A DNA stretch of 64,000 nt from Lactobacillus johnsonii (GCF_014058685.1 NZ_CP059055.1:992001-1056000), one strand, 5' to 3'; shown: positions 1 through 9,188, numbered from the stretch's first letter. Translations and numbers: made by a program. The notes: generated by a model from the letters alone, not told the origin.

Positions 1-1624
1 CTATGAGGCACCTCTCTTTGCAGCAATTGAACATCCTGGAGATGCGAGAATTGGAACAGCCTTTGCAGAATATGATTTCTGGAATTTAGCACGTAGTAGA
101 CAAGAACAAGCTGATATTTTAATTACTAATCATGCCTATTTAGCTAATCACTATATGGACTCAATTTGGGGCCAGAATCCGTTCCTAGTTGTTGATGAGG
201 CGCATCGTTTTGTTGAAAATGTAGCAAGTTCAAGAAATGATTCACTTCAATTTGAAAGCTTCTGGGGGATGTGTAGTCACTTACGTAACTTACTTTTTTA
301 TGCAGAAGATAGTGCTAAGGCACGTTTTGGTAATAATTTAGAATTCAAATTGATCTTAGATAAACTTGAAAAAGATACAAATGATTTAATTCATTCTATT
401 AACAAGATCCAGCAAGCCCTTTATGATAATCGAAAATTTGCTACCAGTTGGGAAGAGAAGAGACAAAATGCTATTAGTCTCGGATTTCAGGGACAGGATT
501 TGTTCAACAATATTGGGCACTTCAAGCATTTGTTAAATCTTATGCAAGATAATATTGAAATTGTGCGCCAAGAGACTAATCAACTCCTATTTTTGCTATA
601 TCATCAACAAAAGAATCTTTTAACGAGCGATGATGTTTTAATAAGAGATCTTCAGGAAGAAATAGATCAGTTAGATTATTACTCAGAGCAAAACTATCTT
701 TTACTTGATCAATTAAGTGACCCTAAAAAGTTAGACCATGAAGGATTTGTTTTAGAAATAAGTAATGAAGATGACCCACTATCTACTAATTTAACTTGGT
801 TAACACTTGATCCTGAAGAAGAAGTTAAACAGTTATATCATTACTTTGATAAAAAATTATTTATTTCTGCTACTTTAGCAGAACAAGACGACTTCTCATA
901 CACTATCAAAAACCTATATTTAGATCCTAAAAAAACACTTACTTATCGAGCAAAGCCTTCTTTCAAAGTTGAAAAGCATTTAAAAGTATATGCACTTTCC
1001 GATAATAATGCTCCGGAGGATCCAAACAGTCCTGAATATGAAACATTTATTAGTAATTTACTTACTCAAATTAAAGACTATAAGCATGTGTTAGTTTTAT
1101 TTACTAATTTAGATGTTATCCGGGATGTTTTTAGCAGATTAAGTGAAAACAGTAATGCTTTAAAGGACTATGAAATTTTGGCTCAAGGCTTAACTGGTTC
1201 TAATGAAAAAATTGCTAAACGTTTCGGAATTGCTGAAAAAGCCATTTTACTTGGAGCAAATAGTTTCTGGGAAGGAATTGATTTTAAACATAATGGGGTA
1301 GATCTTGCAATTGTTACGCGTTTACCTTTTGAGTCACCCGATCAACCCGAGGTAAAATTACGAACAGAATGTTTAAAAAAGCAAGTTGGAGCTGATAAAA
1401 TTTTTGAAGTGGATACACTTCCACGAGCAATTTTAAGATTTAGGCAGGGATGCGGTCGTTTGATCAGAAATGAGCGTGATCATGGAGTCTTTGTAGTTTT
1501 AGATCAACGAGTTTGGAATAAATCTTATGGCGAACAGTTTTTATCAGGACTACCTGTGAGTGCTAAAAAGGTTAGCAAGCAACAACTACTAAATGTTTTA
1601 AGGAATAGTAAACAGAATGAATAG
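1..1624 (+). CDS. dinG: DinG-family ATP-dependent helicase, C-terminal part
   Basis: The reading frame is open from base 2 and the true start lies before the window, so this is the C-terminal part (about 540 codons) of a superfamily 2 DinG/XPD-like DNA helicase. Motif II is seen as VVDEAHRF just after ILITNHAYL. Motif V is GANSFWEGIDF and motif VI is RFRQGCGRLIRNERDHG near the C-terminus, the usual order for this family. In Firmicutes the missing N-terminus often carries a DnaQ-like exonuclease domain; that cannot be checked here. The expected role is unwinding of damaged or R-loop DNA. The stop overlaps the next gene by 8 bases, suggesting co-transcription with it. Confidence 0.9.
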   Translation, partial: YEAPLFAAIEHPGDARIGTAFAEYDFWNLARSRQEQADILITNHAYLANHYMDSIWGQNPFLVVDEAHRFVENVASSRNDSLQFESFWGMCSHLRNLLFYAEDSAKARFGNNLEFKLILDKLEKDTNDLIHSINKIQQALYDNRKFATSWEEKRQNAISLGFQGQDLFNNIGHFKHLLNLMQDNIEIVRQETNQLLFLLYHQQKNLLTSDDVLIRDLQEEIDQLDYYSEQNYLLLDQLSDPKKLDHEGFVLEISNEDDPLSTNLTWLTLDPEEEVKQLYHYFDKKLFISATLAEQDDFSYTIKNLYLDPKKTLTYRAKPSFKVEKHLKVYALSDNNAPEDPNSPEYETFISNLLTQIKDYKHVLVLFTNLDVIRDVFSRLSENSNALKDYEILAQGLTGSNEKIAKRFGIAEKAILLGANSFWEGIDFKHNGVDLAIVTRLPFESPDQPEVKLRTECLKKQVGADKIFEVDTLPRAILRFRQGCGRLIRNERDHGVFVVLDQRVWNKSYGEQFLSGLPVSAKKVSKQQLLNVLRNSKQNE

Positions 1625-2111
1625 ATATGTAAAAAAAGGACTTAAAATCACTGGAATTGTGGTTGGAGTTTTGGCAGCAATTTATTTATGTCTTTGTATT
1701 GTGTTTTATATTGCAACTAAGCCAGCAAGTGACACAGTTAAAGAAACTAATAAGATTGCCCTTGAAAAGACCCCAATTACTACAGTTACCAAGAACTACC
1801 ATTTAAGTCGTAGCGTTGAGAGCAATAGTTTAGAAGGAATGAGTAAGAAGGGGAAAAAGTATTACTTCATTTATCTTCCAAAAAGCAAAAAAGCTTACCT
1901 TTATCAAGCAAATAAAGGTAAAAGTGAAGAACAGATTTTAAATACTTTTAATGATGAGCATCCTGGACACAATAACCCTAAATGCCAGCTAGGTTGGTAT
2001 AAGGGGATGCCAGTTTGGGAAGTAACATATAAAAAGAAAAATGGTAATTATGGCTATGTTCTTTATGATTTTAGAAATGGAAAAGAAGTAGTCTATGCGG
2101 ATAATTTATAA
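1617..2111 (+). CDS. YpmB-like membrane-anchored protein (DUF5590)
   Basis: A 164-residue protein with one N-terminal membrane anchor (about residues 9-33, ITGIVVGVLAAIYLCLCIVF) and a basic soluble part outside the membrane. Size, anchor and position between dinG and asnS match Bacillus subtilis YpmB, which sits in a dinG-ypmB-asnS-dnaD-nth cluster. The family has no established biochemical role. The start overlaps the end of dinG by 8 bases, so translation is probably coupled. The family name rests mainly on synteny and overall shape. Confidence 0.72.
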   Translation: MNRYVKKGLKITGIVVGVLAAIYLCLCIVFYIATKPASDTVKETNKIALEKTPITTVTKNYHLSRSVESNSLEGMSKKGKKYYFIYLPKSKKAYLYQANKGKSEEQILNTFNDEHPGHNNPKCQLGWYKGMPVWEVTYKKKNGNYGYVLYDFRNGKEVVYADNL

Positions 2112-2116
2112 ATTTG

Positions 2117-2146
2117 TTAAACTAAAGAGTGATTTTTTAGTATAAT
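2117..2146 (+). promoter_or_regulatory. Putative asnS promoter
   Basis: A perfect TATAAT (2141-2146) lies 33 bases before the asnS start, with a weak -35 candidate TTAAAC 18 bases upstream. No T-box leader fits in the 68 bases between ypmB and asnS, so tRNA-sensing attenuation is not expected. Confidence 0.45.
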
Positions 2147-2179
2147 AAAATTAAATTTAATTAAAAAGGTTGGTAAGTA

Positions 2180-3478
2180 ATGACAGAATTAATCTCAATT
2201 AAAGATTCTTCTAAACATGTAGACCAAGAAGTTAAAATGCATGTTTGGTTAACTGATAAACGATCAAGTGGTAAGATTATTTTCTTACAATTACGTGATG
2301 GAACAGCATTTTTCCAAGGTGTTATTCGTAAGAATGATGTTTCTGAAGAAGTTTTTGAAGCAGCTAAATCTTTGCGTCAAGAAGCTAGTTTTTACATCAC
2401 TGGTACTGTTCACGAAGATAAGCGCTCACACTTTGGCTATGAAATTCAAATTTCAGATTTAGAAATTGTTTCTAACAACGAAGGTTACCCAATTGGTAAT
2501 AAGGAACATGGTGTTGACTTCTTACTCGATAATCGTCATTTATGGTTAAGATCTAAGCGTCCGTTTGCTATTATGCAAATTAGAAATACTATGTTTAAAG
2601 CAACTGTTGATTTCTTTGAAAAAGAAGGATTCATTAAGTTTGATGCTCCTATCTTCATGCATTCTGCTCCAGAAGGTACTACACAATTATTCCATGTAGA
2701 ATACTTCAATAATGATGCTTACTTGTCACAATCTGGTCAATTGTATGGTGAAGCTGGTGCTATGGCTTACGGAAAAATCTTTACTTTTGGACCAACATTT
2801 AGAGCAGAAGAATCCAAGGGCCGTCGTCATATGACAGAATTCTGGATGATGGAACCAGAAATGGCATGGATGCACCAAGATGAGTCTTTAGATATCCAAG
2901 AAAGATACTTGGCTTACATGGTTAAACAAGTTCTTGAAAATAATGAATATGAATTAAAGATCTTGGGTAGAGATCCTGAAAAATTACGTCCGACTACTGA
3001 AGGTAACTTTACTCGTCTTTCATACGATGATGCTATTAAAATGCTTCAAGAAGCTGGTCGTGATATTAAATGGGGTGACGACTTTGGTGCACCTGACGAA
3101 GGATACATTTCAGAACAATTTGATCGTCCAGTCTTCATCGTTAACTACCCAACCACAATTAAGCCTTTCTACATGAAGAAAAATCCTGATAATCCTAAAG
3201 AATATTTATGTGCTGATGTAATTGCACCAGAAGGATACGGTGAAATTTTCGGTGGTTCTGAACGTGAAGGTAACTACGAAATTTTGAAACAACAAATTGA
3301 AGAAGCAGGTCTTAACTTAGAAGATTACCAATGGTACCTTGACTTGCGTAAATTCGGTGGTGTTCCTCACTCTGGATTTGGTATGGGATTTGAACGTACA
3401 ATCGCTTGGATTTGTAAGTTAGATCACATTCGTGAAGCTATTCCATTCCCAAGATTGATCAACAGAATGCAACCATAA
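2180..3478 (+). CDS. asnS: Asparagine--tRNA ligase
   Basis: A 432-residue class IIb aminoacyl-tRNA synthetase that charges tRNA-Asn with asparagine using ATP. The N-terminal OB-fold anticodon-binding domain covers about residues 1-105. Class II motif 2 is visible as [15 protein letters not shown] and motif 3 as [12 protein letters not shown] near the C-terminus. Length is normal for bacterial AsnRS, and the family-typical catalytic-domain block [12 protein letters not shown] is present. The ATG is preceded by a modest purine stretch (AAAAAGG). It has its own promoter and terminator, so it may be expressed apart from its neighbours. Confidence 0.97.
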   Translation: MTELISIKDSSKHVDQEVKMHVWLTDKRSSGKIIFLQLRDGTAFFQGVIRKNDVSEEVFEAAKSLRQEASFYITGTVHEDKRSHFGYEIQISDLEIVSNNEGYPIGNKEHGVDFLLDNRHLWLRSKRPFAIMQIRNTMFKATVDFFEKEGFIKFDAPIFMHSAPEGTTQLFHVEYFNNDAYLSQSGQLYGEAGAMAYGKIFTFGPTFRAEESKGRRHMTEFWMMEPEMAWMHQDESLDIQERYLAYMVKQVLENNEYELKILGRDPEKLRPTTEGNFTRLSYDDAIKMLQEAGRDIKWGDDFGAPDEGYISEQFDRPVFIVNYPTTIKPFYMKKNPDNPKEYLCADVIAPEGYGEIFGGSEREGNYEILKQQIEEAGLNLEDYQWYLDLRKFGGVPHSGFGMGFERTIAWICKLDHIREAIPFPRLINRMQP

Positions 3479-3501
3479 TTGATAATCTAATATCATAAAT
3501 A

Positions 3502-3535
3502 TAAAAAGTTGAACTATTTTAGTTCAGCTTTTTTT
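3502..3535 (+). terminator. Rho-independent terminator after asnS
   Basis: AAAGTTGAACT and AGTTCAGCTTT form an 11-bp stem with one G-U pair and a short T-rich loop, followed by a run of T. It separates asnS from dnaD. Confidence 0.8.
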
Positions 3536-3549
3536 GAAAGGAAAATTAT

Positions 3550-4194
3550 ATGGCGTCTTTTTCGGCTATTCAAAATGAAGGTTTTACGGTTATTTCTAAT
3601 AGTCTTTTACGTTACTATCCCTCTTTAAAAATATCTGAAACTGAAGCAATGTTGTTATTGCAGCTAGAATCTTTCAAACAGGAGAAAAAGTTTTTCCCTA
3701 GCGATAACAATTTATCAGAGAGAATGAATTTATCTCCGATTGAGATTTCCCAGCTAATTCAAAACTTAATTGATAAAGATTTAATTGAATTGGGGCAAAA
3801 AAGGGATGGGGAAGGTCGCATAACTAATTTCTATGATTTAAATCATTTATATCAGAAATTAGATACGCTTATTGATGAGAGGGAAGAATCTTATCAAGAT
3901 CAAGCTACTTTTAAATCCTCTACATCTACTCAACAATCCGCAAATCCAATTCAAGAGTTGGTAAGACAATTTGAGATAGAATTTGGTCGTCTATTGAGCC
4001 CAATTGAAAAACAAGAGATTGCTGCTTGGATTAATATTGATCACTATGATCCAGAAATAGTCAAGCTAGCTCTTAGAGAAGCCATTTTAGCGCAGGTATA
4101 TAATTTTAAATATGTTGACAGAATCCTCCTAAATTGGCAGCGCCATGGCCTTACTACGCTAGATCAAATTAAAAATTTTCTTCAAAGAAACTAG
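3550..4194 (+). CDS. dnaD: DnaD primosomal protein
   Basis: A 214-residue DnaD-family replication initiation and restart protein. Residues 1-100 form the winged-helix DDBH1 domain (ETEAMLLLQLESFKQ, then a helix-turn-helix-like NLSERMNLSPIEISQLIQN). The C-terminal DnaB_2/DDBH2 domain (about 130-205) ends with YVDRILLNW, matching the YxxxIxxxW DNA-binding signature. In Firmicutes DnaD helps load the replicative helicase at oriC and stalled forks. The start follows GAAAGGA by 8 bases. nth begins 9 bases after the stop, so the two are probably one operon, as in other Bacilli. Confidence 0.93.
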   Translation: MASFSAIQNEGFTVISNSLLRYYPSLKISETEAMLLLQLESFKQEKKFFPSDNNLSERMNLSPIEISQLIQNLIDKDLIELGQKRDGEGRITNFYDLNHLYQKLDTLIDEREESYQDQATFKSSTSTQQSANPIQELVRQFEIEFGRLLSPIEKQEIAAWINIDHYDPEIVKLALREAILAQVYNFKYVDRILLNWQRHGLTTLDQIKNFLQRN

Positions 4195-4203
4195 GTAATT
4201 AAG

Positions 4204-4833
4204 ATGGAAGAATTATTATCAGACGATGAAGCACGATTGGTTTTAAAAAGGATTCTTTCTTTATATCCAGATGCTAAAGGAGAATTGAATTGGGACACAA
4301 AGTTTCACCTATTATGTGCTGTTTTAATGAGTGCCCAGACCACTGATAAAATGGTTAATAGAACTACACCTAAATTCTTTAAGGACTATCCAGATAGTGC
4401 CACTTTAGCCCAAGCAGATATCAAAGATATTGAAAATCACATTCGTACAATTGGTTTATATCGTACAAAAGCTAAACATTTAAAAGAGACAGCACAAATT
4501 ATTACTGAAAAATTTGACGGTCAGATTCCGAAAGATAAAAAGATTTTGATGACCTTACCTGGCGTGGGAGAAAAAACGGCTAATGTTGTTTTAGCAGAAG
4601 GCTTCAAAGTACCAGCAATTGCAGTAGATACACATGTATCTCGTATTTCTAAAAGATTTAATATCGTTAGTGCAAAAGCGACTCCTCATGAAGTTGAGCA
4701 GCGGCTTGAAGAATTGCTTCCAAAAGAAGAATGGATTCATACTCATCATGCTATGATTTTATTCGGCAGATATACAATGCCCGCTCGGACTAAAAATCAA
4801 GATCCGTATTCTTTCTTACCACCATTAAACTAA
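4204..4833 (+). CDS. nth: Endonuclease III, cluster-less form
   Basis: A 209-residue bifunctional DNA glycosylase/AP lyase for oxidised pyrimidines. The helix-hairpin-helix LPGVGEKTANVV carries the catalytic Lys, and the catalytic Asp is in AVDTHVSRIS. The C-terminus is unusual. Where well-studied Nth proteins carry four cysteines for a [4Fe-4S] cluster after GRYT, this one reads GRYTMPARTKNQDPYSF with no cysteine at all. The whole protein has a single Cys, near the N-terminus. Catalytic residues are intact, so activity is still expected. It is probably co-transcribed with dnaD. Confidence 0.95.
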   Translation: MEELLSDDEARLVLKRILSLYPDAKGELNWDTKFHLLCAVLMSAQTTDKMVNRTTPKFFKDYPDSATLAQADIKDIENHIRTIGLYRTKAKHLKETAQIITEKFDGQIPKDKKILMTLPGVGEKTANVVLAEGFKVPAIAVDTHVSRISKRFNIVSAKATPHEVEQRLEELLPKEEWIHTHHAMILFGRYTMPARTKNQDPYSFLPPLN

Positions 4834-4843
4834 TAAATAATGT

Positions 4844-4885
4844 AAAAAAGATCCCAAAGTCGTTTTAACGACTTTGGGATCTTTT
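4844..4885. terminator. Bidirectional terminator between nth and pbp1A
   Basis: A near-perfect hairpin: AAAAGATCCCAAAGTCGT pairs with ACGACTTTGGGATCTTTT around a 4-base loop. A-runs and T-runs on both sides let it end the convergent nth (+) and pbp1A (-) transcripts. Confidence 0.92.
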
Positions 4886-4904
4886 AATTTTAGTTTAATT
4901 TCAA

Positions 4905-7292
4905 TTATTGATTATTATTGGAGTTATTTCCCTGATTTTGTTGTTGATTTTGATTGTTACCCTGATTATTTGTATTCTGATTCTGTTGTGAATTATTGTT
5001 ATTATTTTCTGGTTGTTTTTCAGTCTGGCGATTATTATTTTGCGTTTGAGTATTGGAGTTGTTGTTAGAAGTAGAAGAAGATTGTCTTTGACTTGAAGAT
5101 TGTTCAGCACGACTCGATGATGAAGAACTACTGCTTTGGGAACGAGATTGGCCCTTAGAAGAAGTATCATCTTCTGTATCAACTCGTGTATCAATATCGT
5201 CGTCTTCCTCTTTTCGTCTATCAACAGTCACATCACTATACGGATTACTTGGTGCATGACCTTTAACAAATAATTGCCAGCTAGAATTACTTGCATTCGG
5301 AGAAACGACTTTATCTTGGGTACCATTAGCAATTCTGCGTCTAACAACTGTGCTTGGTTTTGACCAGTCTTTATTAGCTTTATCACTCATTAAATATGAC
5401 ATCATTTGCTTATATAGAAGTTGAGCAGACGATGAGCCAACACCTGAAGGAGTACCATCTTTCAGATTATCATATCCTGTCCAAATTCCCATTGAATAGA
5501 GTTTGGTATAACCAACAAACCAAGAATCTTTTGGTGAATTTTTGTATTGAGGATATCTTACTAACTCTTCATCAGAATATTTAACCGTTCCTGTTTTACC
5601 AGCTTCGTATAAGTTTTTAATACGTGCCTGTGTACCCGAACCTTTAGTCATAACCCCTTTAAGCATGTCGGTCATAATATAGGCGGTTGATTCCTTCATT
5701 ACTCTTGTACCACTACTATCATAATTTCTAGTCAAGCCGTCTGGAGTTTCAATTTTTGAAACAAATTGTGGTTTGTGGTAAATACCGTCATTAGCAAATG
5801 CACCAAATGCGCCTGCCATTTGAAGAGAGGATGCATTAGCACCAATTGCAACTGATAGACCAGAATCAGAAGGAACATTAACTCCGAGTTTTCTTGCAAA
5901 AAGAGAAGCTCTTGCCACTCCAACCTTGCTTAAAGTTTTAACAGCTGGAACATTTCTAGATTGTTCAAGAGCGTGACGCATAGTCATTTTACCCTCATAT
6001 TTATTGTCCCAGTCATAAAGTTGAATGTTAGTACCAGGGTAAACATATTTAGAGTCATCTAACATATGAGAAGTTGGCCAGTTAAGATACTCAATTGCAG
6101 GACCATAATCTAATACAGGCTTAACAGTAGAACCAGTTGAACGACCAGTTTGAACAGCACGATTTAAACCTAATTGAACTGCAGGAAGTTTACGTCCACC
6201 AATAATGGCAATAACATGGCCAGTTCGAGGATCAATAATTGTAGCTCCAACTTGCATCTTATCATTAGTAAATGGAACCGAACCATCATTTACTAAGTCA
6301 TAAAGCTTTTGTTGAGCATCTTGATCAATATTAACTGTAATCTTTAAGTTATCGTTGTATGGATTAAAGCCTTTACTCTTAACTTCATTAATTACTTCTT
6401 TGATGTATGGATCATCTACTTTTCGTAATTCAGAAGTAGAATTATTCTTCTTAGGCTGCAAGCCTTGAGTAATGGGCTCATTAACTGCTTGTTTATATTG
6501 AGCTCTTGAAATTTTATCATTTCTGAGCATTGCTTTTAATACAATGTCACGTCTATATTTTGCTTTTTCTGGATAAACATATGGATCATATGTAACCGGG
6601 GCATTAGGCATCCCAGCAAGTAGAGCAGTCTGAGCTAAATCAAGATCTTTTAGATCTTTCCCATAGTAATAGTCGGCTGCTGTACCCATCCCGTAATTAC
6701 CATAGTTCATATAAACTTTATTAATATAAAATTCCAAGATTTGTTCTTTGCTAAATTCTCGTTCTACCTTCATTGAAAGCCATGCTTCTTGAGCTTTTCT
6801 ACGAAGGGTTCTTTGAGAAGCAGCAGTGGAGAAGACCGATAACTTAACTAATTGCTGAGTAATAGTTGATCCACCTGCAGCTACGCCTTTACTTTTAGCA
6901 TTAACTAAGACAGACCCAATAATTCTAATTGGATCGAGTCCAATGCCTTCTTTATAAAAACGCCTATCTTCAACAGAGACAATGGCATTTTTAAGTTCTT
7001 TAGGGATTTCATTATTATCAACATAGGTTCTTTTTTCTGACCCTAGAGAAAGAAGAAATTTTCCATCACGAGTATACAGACTACTTGTCCCACCACTTTG
7101 AAGTTGAGCCTGTGAGATGCTTGGAGCGTCTTTAGCATAGTATGCAAATAAACCTACTCCAGAAACAACTACTAACATTGCTACGATAAAGAACCACTTG
7201 ATTATTTGTAGCCAAATTCGTTTACGAGGCTTACCTTTTGGGTGAAGCTTAGCCATTCTAGAATTACTTGGCCTTTGATTATTATCTGCCAT
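4905..7292 (-). CDS. pbp1A: Bifunctional penicillin-binding protein 1A
   Basis: A 795-residue class A PBP that polymerises (GT51) and cross-links (transpeptidase) peptidoglycan at the outer face of the membrane. A basic cytoplasmic N-terminus precedes one membrane anchor (about 26-52). The glycosyltransferase domain has VEDRRFYKEGIG with catalytic Glu108, GGSTITQQLVK, and KVEREFSKEQILEFYINKVY. The transpeptidase has STVK (Ser388), SRN (445-447) and KTG (566-568). From about residue 690 the protein becomes a low-complexity Ser/Asn/Gln tail of about 100 residues, presumably in the wall. The start is an ATG after AGGAAC, 10 bases after recU ends; the recU-pbp1 order matches B. subtilis recU-ponA. 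Confidence 0.96.
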   Translation of the reverse strand: MADNNQRPSNSRMAKLHPKGKPRKRIWLQIIKWFFIVAMLVVVSGVGLFAYYAKDAPSISQAQLQSGGTSSLYTRDGKFLLSLGSEKRTYVDNNEIPKELKNAIVSVEDRRFYKEGIGLDPIRIIGSVLVNAKSKGVAAGGSTITQQLVKLSVFSTAASQRTLRRKAQEAWLSMKVEREFSKEQILEFYINKVYMNYGNYGMGTAADYYYGKDLKDLDLAQTALLAGMPNAPVTYDPYVYPEKAKYRRDIVLKAMLRNDKISRAQYKQAVNEPITQGLQPKKNNSTSELRKVDDPYIKEVINEVKSKGFNPYNDNLKITVNIDQDAQQKLYDLVNDGSVPFTNDKMQVGATIIDPRTGHVIAIIGGRKLPAVQLGLNRAVQTGRSTGSTVKPVLDYGPAIEYLNWPTSHMLDDSKYVYPGTNIQLYDWDNKYEGKMTMRHALEQSRNVPAVKTLSKVGVARASLFARKLGVNVPSDSGLSVAIGANASSLQMAGAFGAFANDGIYHKPQFVSKIETPDGLTRNYDSSGTRVMKESTAYIMTDMLKGVMTKGSGTQARIKNLYEAGKTGTVKYSDEELVRYPQYKNSPKDSWFVGYTKLYSMGIWTGYDNLKDGTPSGVGSSSAQLLYKQMMSYLMSDKANKDWSKPSTVVRRRIANGTQDKVVSPNASNSSWQLFVKGHAPSNPYSDVTVDRRKEEDDDIDTRVDTEDDTSSKGQSRSQSSSSSSSSRAEQSSSQRQSSSTSNNNSNTQTQNNNRQTEKQPENNNNNSQQNQNTNNQGNNQNQQQNQGNNSNNNQ

Positions 7293-7302
7293 TCTTTTGT
7301 TC

Positions 7303-7914
7303 CTATCTATCTATAAAATTATCGATTGCATCCAAGTATGGGAGAGTTGGGCGAAATCCACTTTTAATCTCAATTGAATTATCAATTAACTCTTGCAAGG
7401 TCATTGAACTCTTATGTGGTGTCTTCCAAGCTTCAATCACAAAACTAGCAGGAGTTACAAAATATCGATTAAGAGTTACGAAGCGAATAATCGTAAAGCA
7501 AATTCCTTTTTGCTTTAAACATCTTTCAAGATGAATAATTTGGTGTTCATGGAAGTTCTTTAAAGGAAACAAGCTCTTATTTCTCGTTTCCTTAGCTTCA
7601 AAGTCCAAATAGCGTCCTTGATATACGCCATTATAGTCAGTTGTAGAAGCTTGCCTGAAGTAAGCTTCTTTTATAACTGCACGAGATCGTTTAGGATAGT
7701 CTACTTTAACAATCTGGACTGGGGTTGGCTTTTTATGAACAACGGCAATATCTTCAAGAAGATAATACTTATTAGACTCATTGATTTGTTGTTCTAGGCT
7801 CATTCCACGATCAGAAAATACAACATCTTTACGATGTTTTTGCTTTCTTGGATGTAAAAGGTCAGTTTGATCTTTAGTATAATGTGTTAAACTGCCTGTT
7901 GGATATTTTACCAT
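7303..7914 (-). CDS. recU: Holliday junction resolvase RecU
   Basis: A 203-residue RecU-family structure-specific nuclease that cuts Holliday junctions and supports chromosome segregation. Catalytic acidic residues sit in STTDYNGVYQGRYLDFEAKET (Asp, then the D-x-E-x-K core), followed by FPLKNFHEHQ typical of the family. The frame is open to a GTG at 7923, but that codon overlaps the AGGAG. The ATG at 7914 has AGGAG 8 bases before it, so I place the start there. It is the first gene of a two-gene unit with pbp1A and is divergent from ypsA, so the roughly 65-base gap must hold both promoters. Confidence 0.94.
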   Translation of the reverse strand: MVKYPTGSLTHYTKDQTDLLHPRKQKHRKDVVFSDRGMSLEQQINESNKYYLLEDIAVVHKKPTPVQIVKVDYPKRSRAVIKEAYFRQASTTDYNGVYQGRYLDFEAKETRNKSLFPLKNFHEHQIIHLERCLKQKGICFTIIRFVTLNRYFVTPASFVIEAWKTPHKSSMTLQELIDNSIEIKSGFRPTLPYLDAIDNFIDR

Positions 7915-7981
7915 CAACATCACTCCTGTTTAGCATTATAGCAAAGATTTTAAATCATTTTTAGAGAAAGGAAGGATCAGA

Positions 7982-8545
7982 ATGAAGCGACTATGGGTTA
8001 CCGGATATCGTTCTTATGAATTGGGAGTTTTTAGCGATAAAGATCCGAAGTTGACCGTAATTAAGTATGCTCTAAGCAATTATCTAAAGAGTTTACTTGA
8101 AGAAGGAAAGATTGACTGGGTAATTAGTGGGGCAAACCTTGGAACCGAACAATGGGGCCTAGAAACAGCAATTAGTTTGCAGAATGACTATAGTGTTCAT
8201 ACGGCTTTGATGACACCTTATTTAGAATTCTCAAAAGGATGGAATGATAGTAATCAAATGAAATATCAAAACCTTACTGAGCAGGTTGATTTTACAGCTT
8301 CTACTTCTGACTATCCTTACATGAGGCCAGTGCAGCTTAAAAACTATCAAAATTTTATGTTAGAACACACAGATCGAGCTCTTTTACTTTATGATCCTGA
8401 GCATCCCGGTAAAACAAAATATGACTATGAAGCCATTAAAAAGTATCAAGAAAAAAGTGACTATCAACTGGATATAATTGATTTTTATGACTTACAAGAA
8501 GCTGCAGAAGAATATGAAGAAAATCATCGAAAGAATTTTTATTGA
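7982..8545 (+). CDS. ypsA: YpsA / DUF1273 SLOG-family protein
   Basis: A 187-residue protein matching the YpsA (DUF1273) family. It opens with RLWVTGYRSYELGVF and has an internal ISGANLGTEQWGLE nucleotide-binding loop of the SLOG Rossmann fold. In B. subtilis YpsA lies beside gpsB and has been linked to cell division. The same gene order (recU-pbp / ypsA / gpsB / rnpB) is seen here. No catalytic activity is established for the family. The start has a strong GAAAGGAAGG upstream. Confidence 0.88.
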   Translation: MKRLWVTGYRSYELGVFSDKDPKLTVIKYALSNYLKSLLEEGKIDWVISGANLGTEQWGLETAISLQNDYSVHTALMTPYLEFSKGWNDSNQMKYQNLTEQVDFTASTSDYPYMRPVQLKNYQNFMLEHTDRALLLYDPEHPGKTKYDYEAIKKYQEKSDYQLDIIDFYDLQEAAEEYEENHRKNFY

Positions 8546-8615
8546 AAATAAATATACTCTTTAATTTTTTATATACCTAAGAAAATAAGATTTTTTTTAG
8601 ATGGTATTACTATTA

Positions 8616-8644
8616 TTGCTTGAAGGATACTTATAACTTATACT
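8616..8644 (+). promoter_or_regulatory. Putative gpsB promoter
   Basis: TTGCTT (8616-8621), a 17-base spacer and TATACT (8639-8644) form a good sigma-A promoter about 105 bases before gpsB, giving a 5' leader of about 95 bases. Confidence 0.55.
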
Positions 8645-8711
8645 AGTTGTATACGATAGAATGAGTGCCATTAAGCTATCAACTAGCTAACATTTTATCG
8701 CCTAAATTAAA

Positions 8712-8727
8712 ACAGACGTTAGTCTGT
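8712..8727 (+). promoter_or_regulatory. Leader hairpin just before gpsB
   Basis: ACAGAC-GTTA-GTCTGT is a perfect 6-bp stem with a tetraloop, ending 4 bases before the AAGGAG of gpsB (8732-8737). It has no T-run, so it is not a terminator. It may position or occlude the ribosome binding site. Function is inference. Confidence 0.4.
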
Positions 8728-8750
8728 AACTAAGGAGTTTGACGAAACCA

Positions 8751-9188
8751 ATGGCAAGTTTAAATGATATTCAATTAAATCCACAAAGTATTTTAAAAAA
8801 GCAATTTAGAACAAAAATGAAGGGATATGATTCTGATGAAGTAGATTCATATCTTGATACAATTATTTCAGACTACAGTACTTTTGCGACTATTATTGAA
8901 GATTTGCAAACACAAATCAGTGATTTAAAAGCTCAACAAAAACAGCAAACAGCTAAAAGTACTGCACCTAAGTTAGATTTTAAGAATGAGGAAATTGAAG
9001 ATGATGTTAAAACTTATACTCCTCAGAAAGTACAAAAAGCTGCTGTAAATAATACTAATGAAGACAAAGAAGCACCGGAATTAACTACTAATGTTGCTAT
9101 GATTCAACGTATTTCTACTTTAGAGCGTAAAGTTTACAACCTTGAACAAAGAATGAATCAACAAGATAGAACTTACCAAGCTAATTAA
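8751..9188 (+). CDS. gpsB: Cell division protein GpsB (DivIVA-like)
   Basis: A 145-residue GpsB/DivIVA-family protein. The N-terminal membrane- and partner-binding module is LNPQSILKKQFRTKMKGYDSDEVDSYLD, followed by a coiled coil (about 35-70), a variable linker, and the C-terminal trimerisation helix MIQRISTLERKVYNLEQRM. GpsB links class A PBPs to the division machinery, and a pbp1A gene lies close by. The start is uncertain. A TTG at 8739 would sit only 1 base from AAGGAG, while the ATG at 8751 has a long 13-base spacing. I prefer the ATG. The product is longer than B. subtilis GpsB because of the linker. Confidence 0.9.
   Translation: MASLNDIQLNPQSILKKQFRTKMKGYDSDEVDSYLDTIISDYSTFATIIEDLQTQISDLKAQQKQQTAKSTAPKLDFKNEEIEDDVKTYTPQKVQKAAVNNTNEDKEAPELTTNVAMIQRISTLERKVYNLEQRMNQQDRTYQAN

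Noticed and set aside
2112-2179. T-box leader before asnS
   Set aside because: Only 68 bases and no T-box sequence or specifier stem.
4901-5224. Open frame of 107 codons on the minus strand overlapping the end of pbp1A
   Set aside because: Shifted-frame shadow of the low-complexity PBP1A tail; no ribosome binding site and odd composition.
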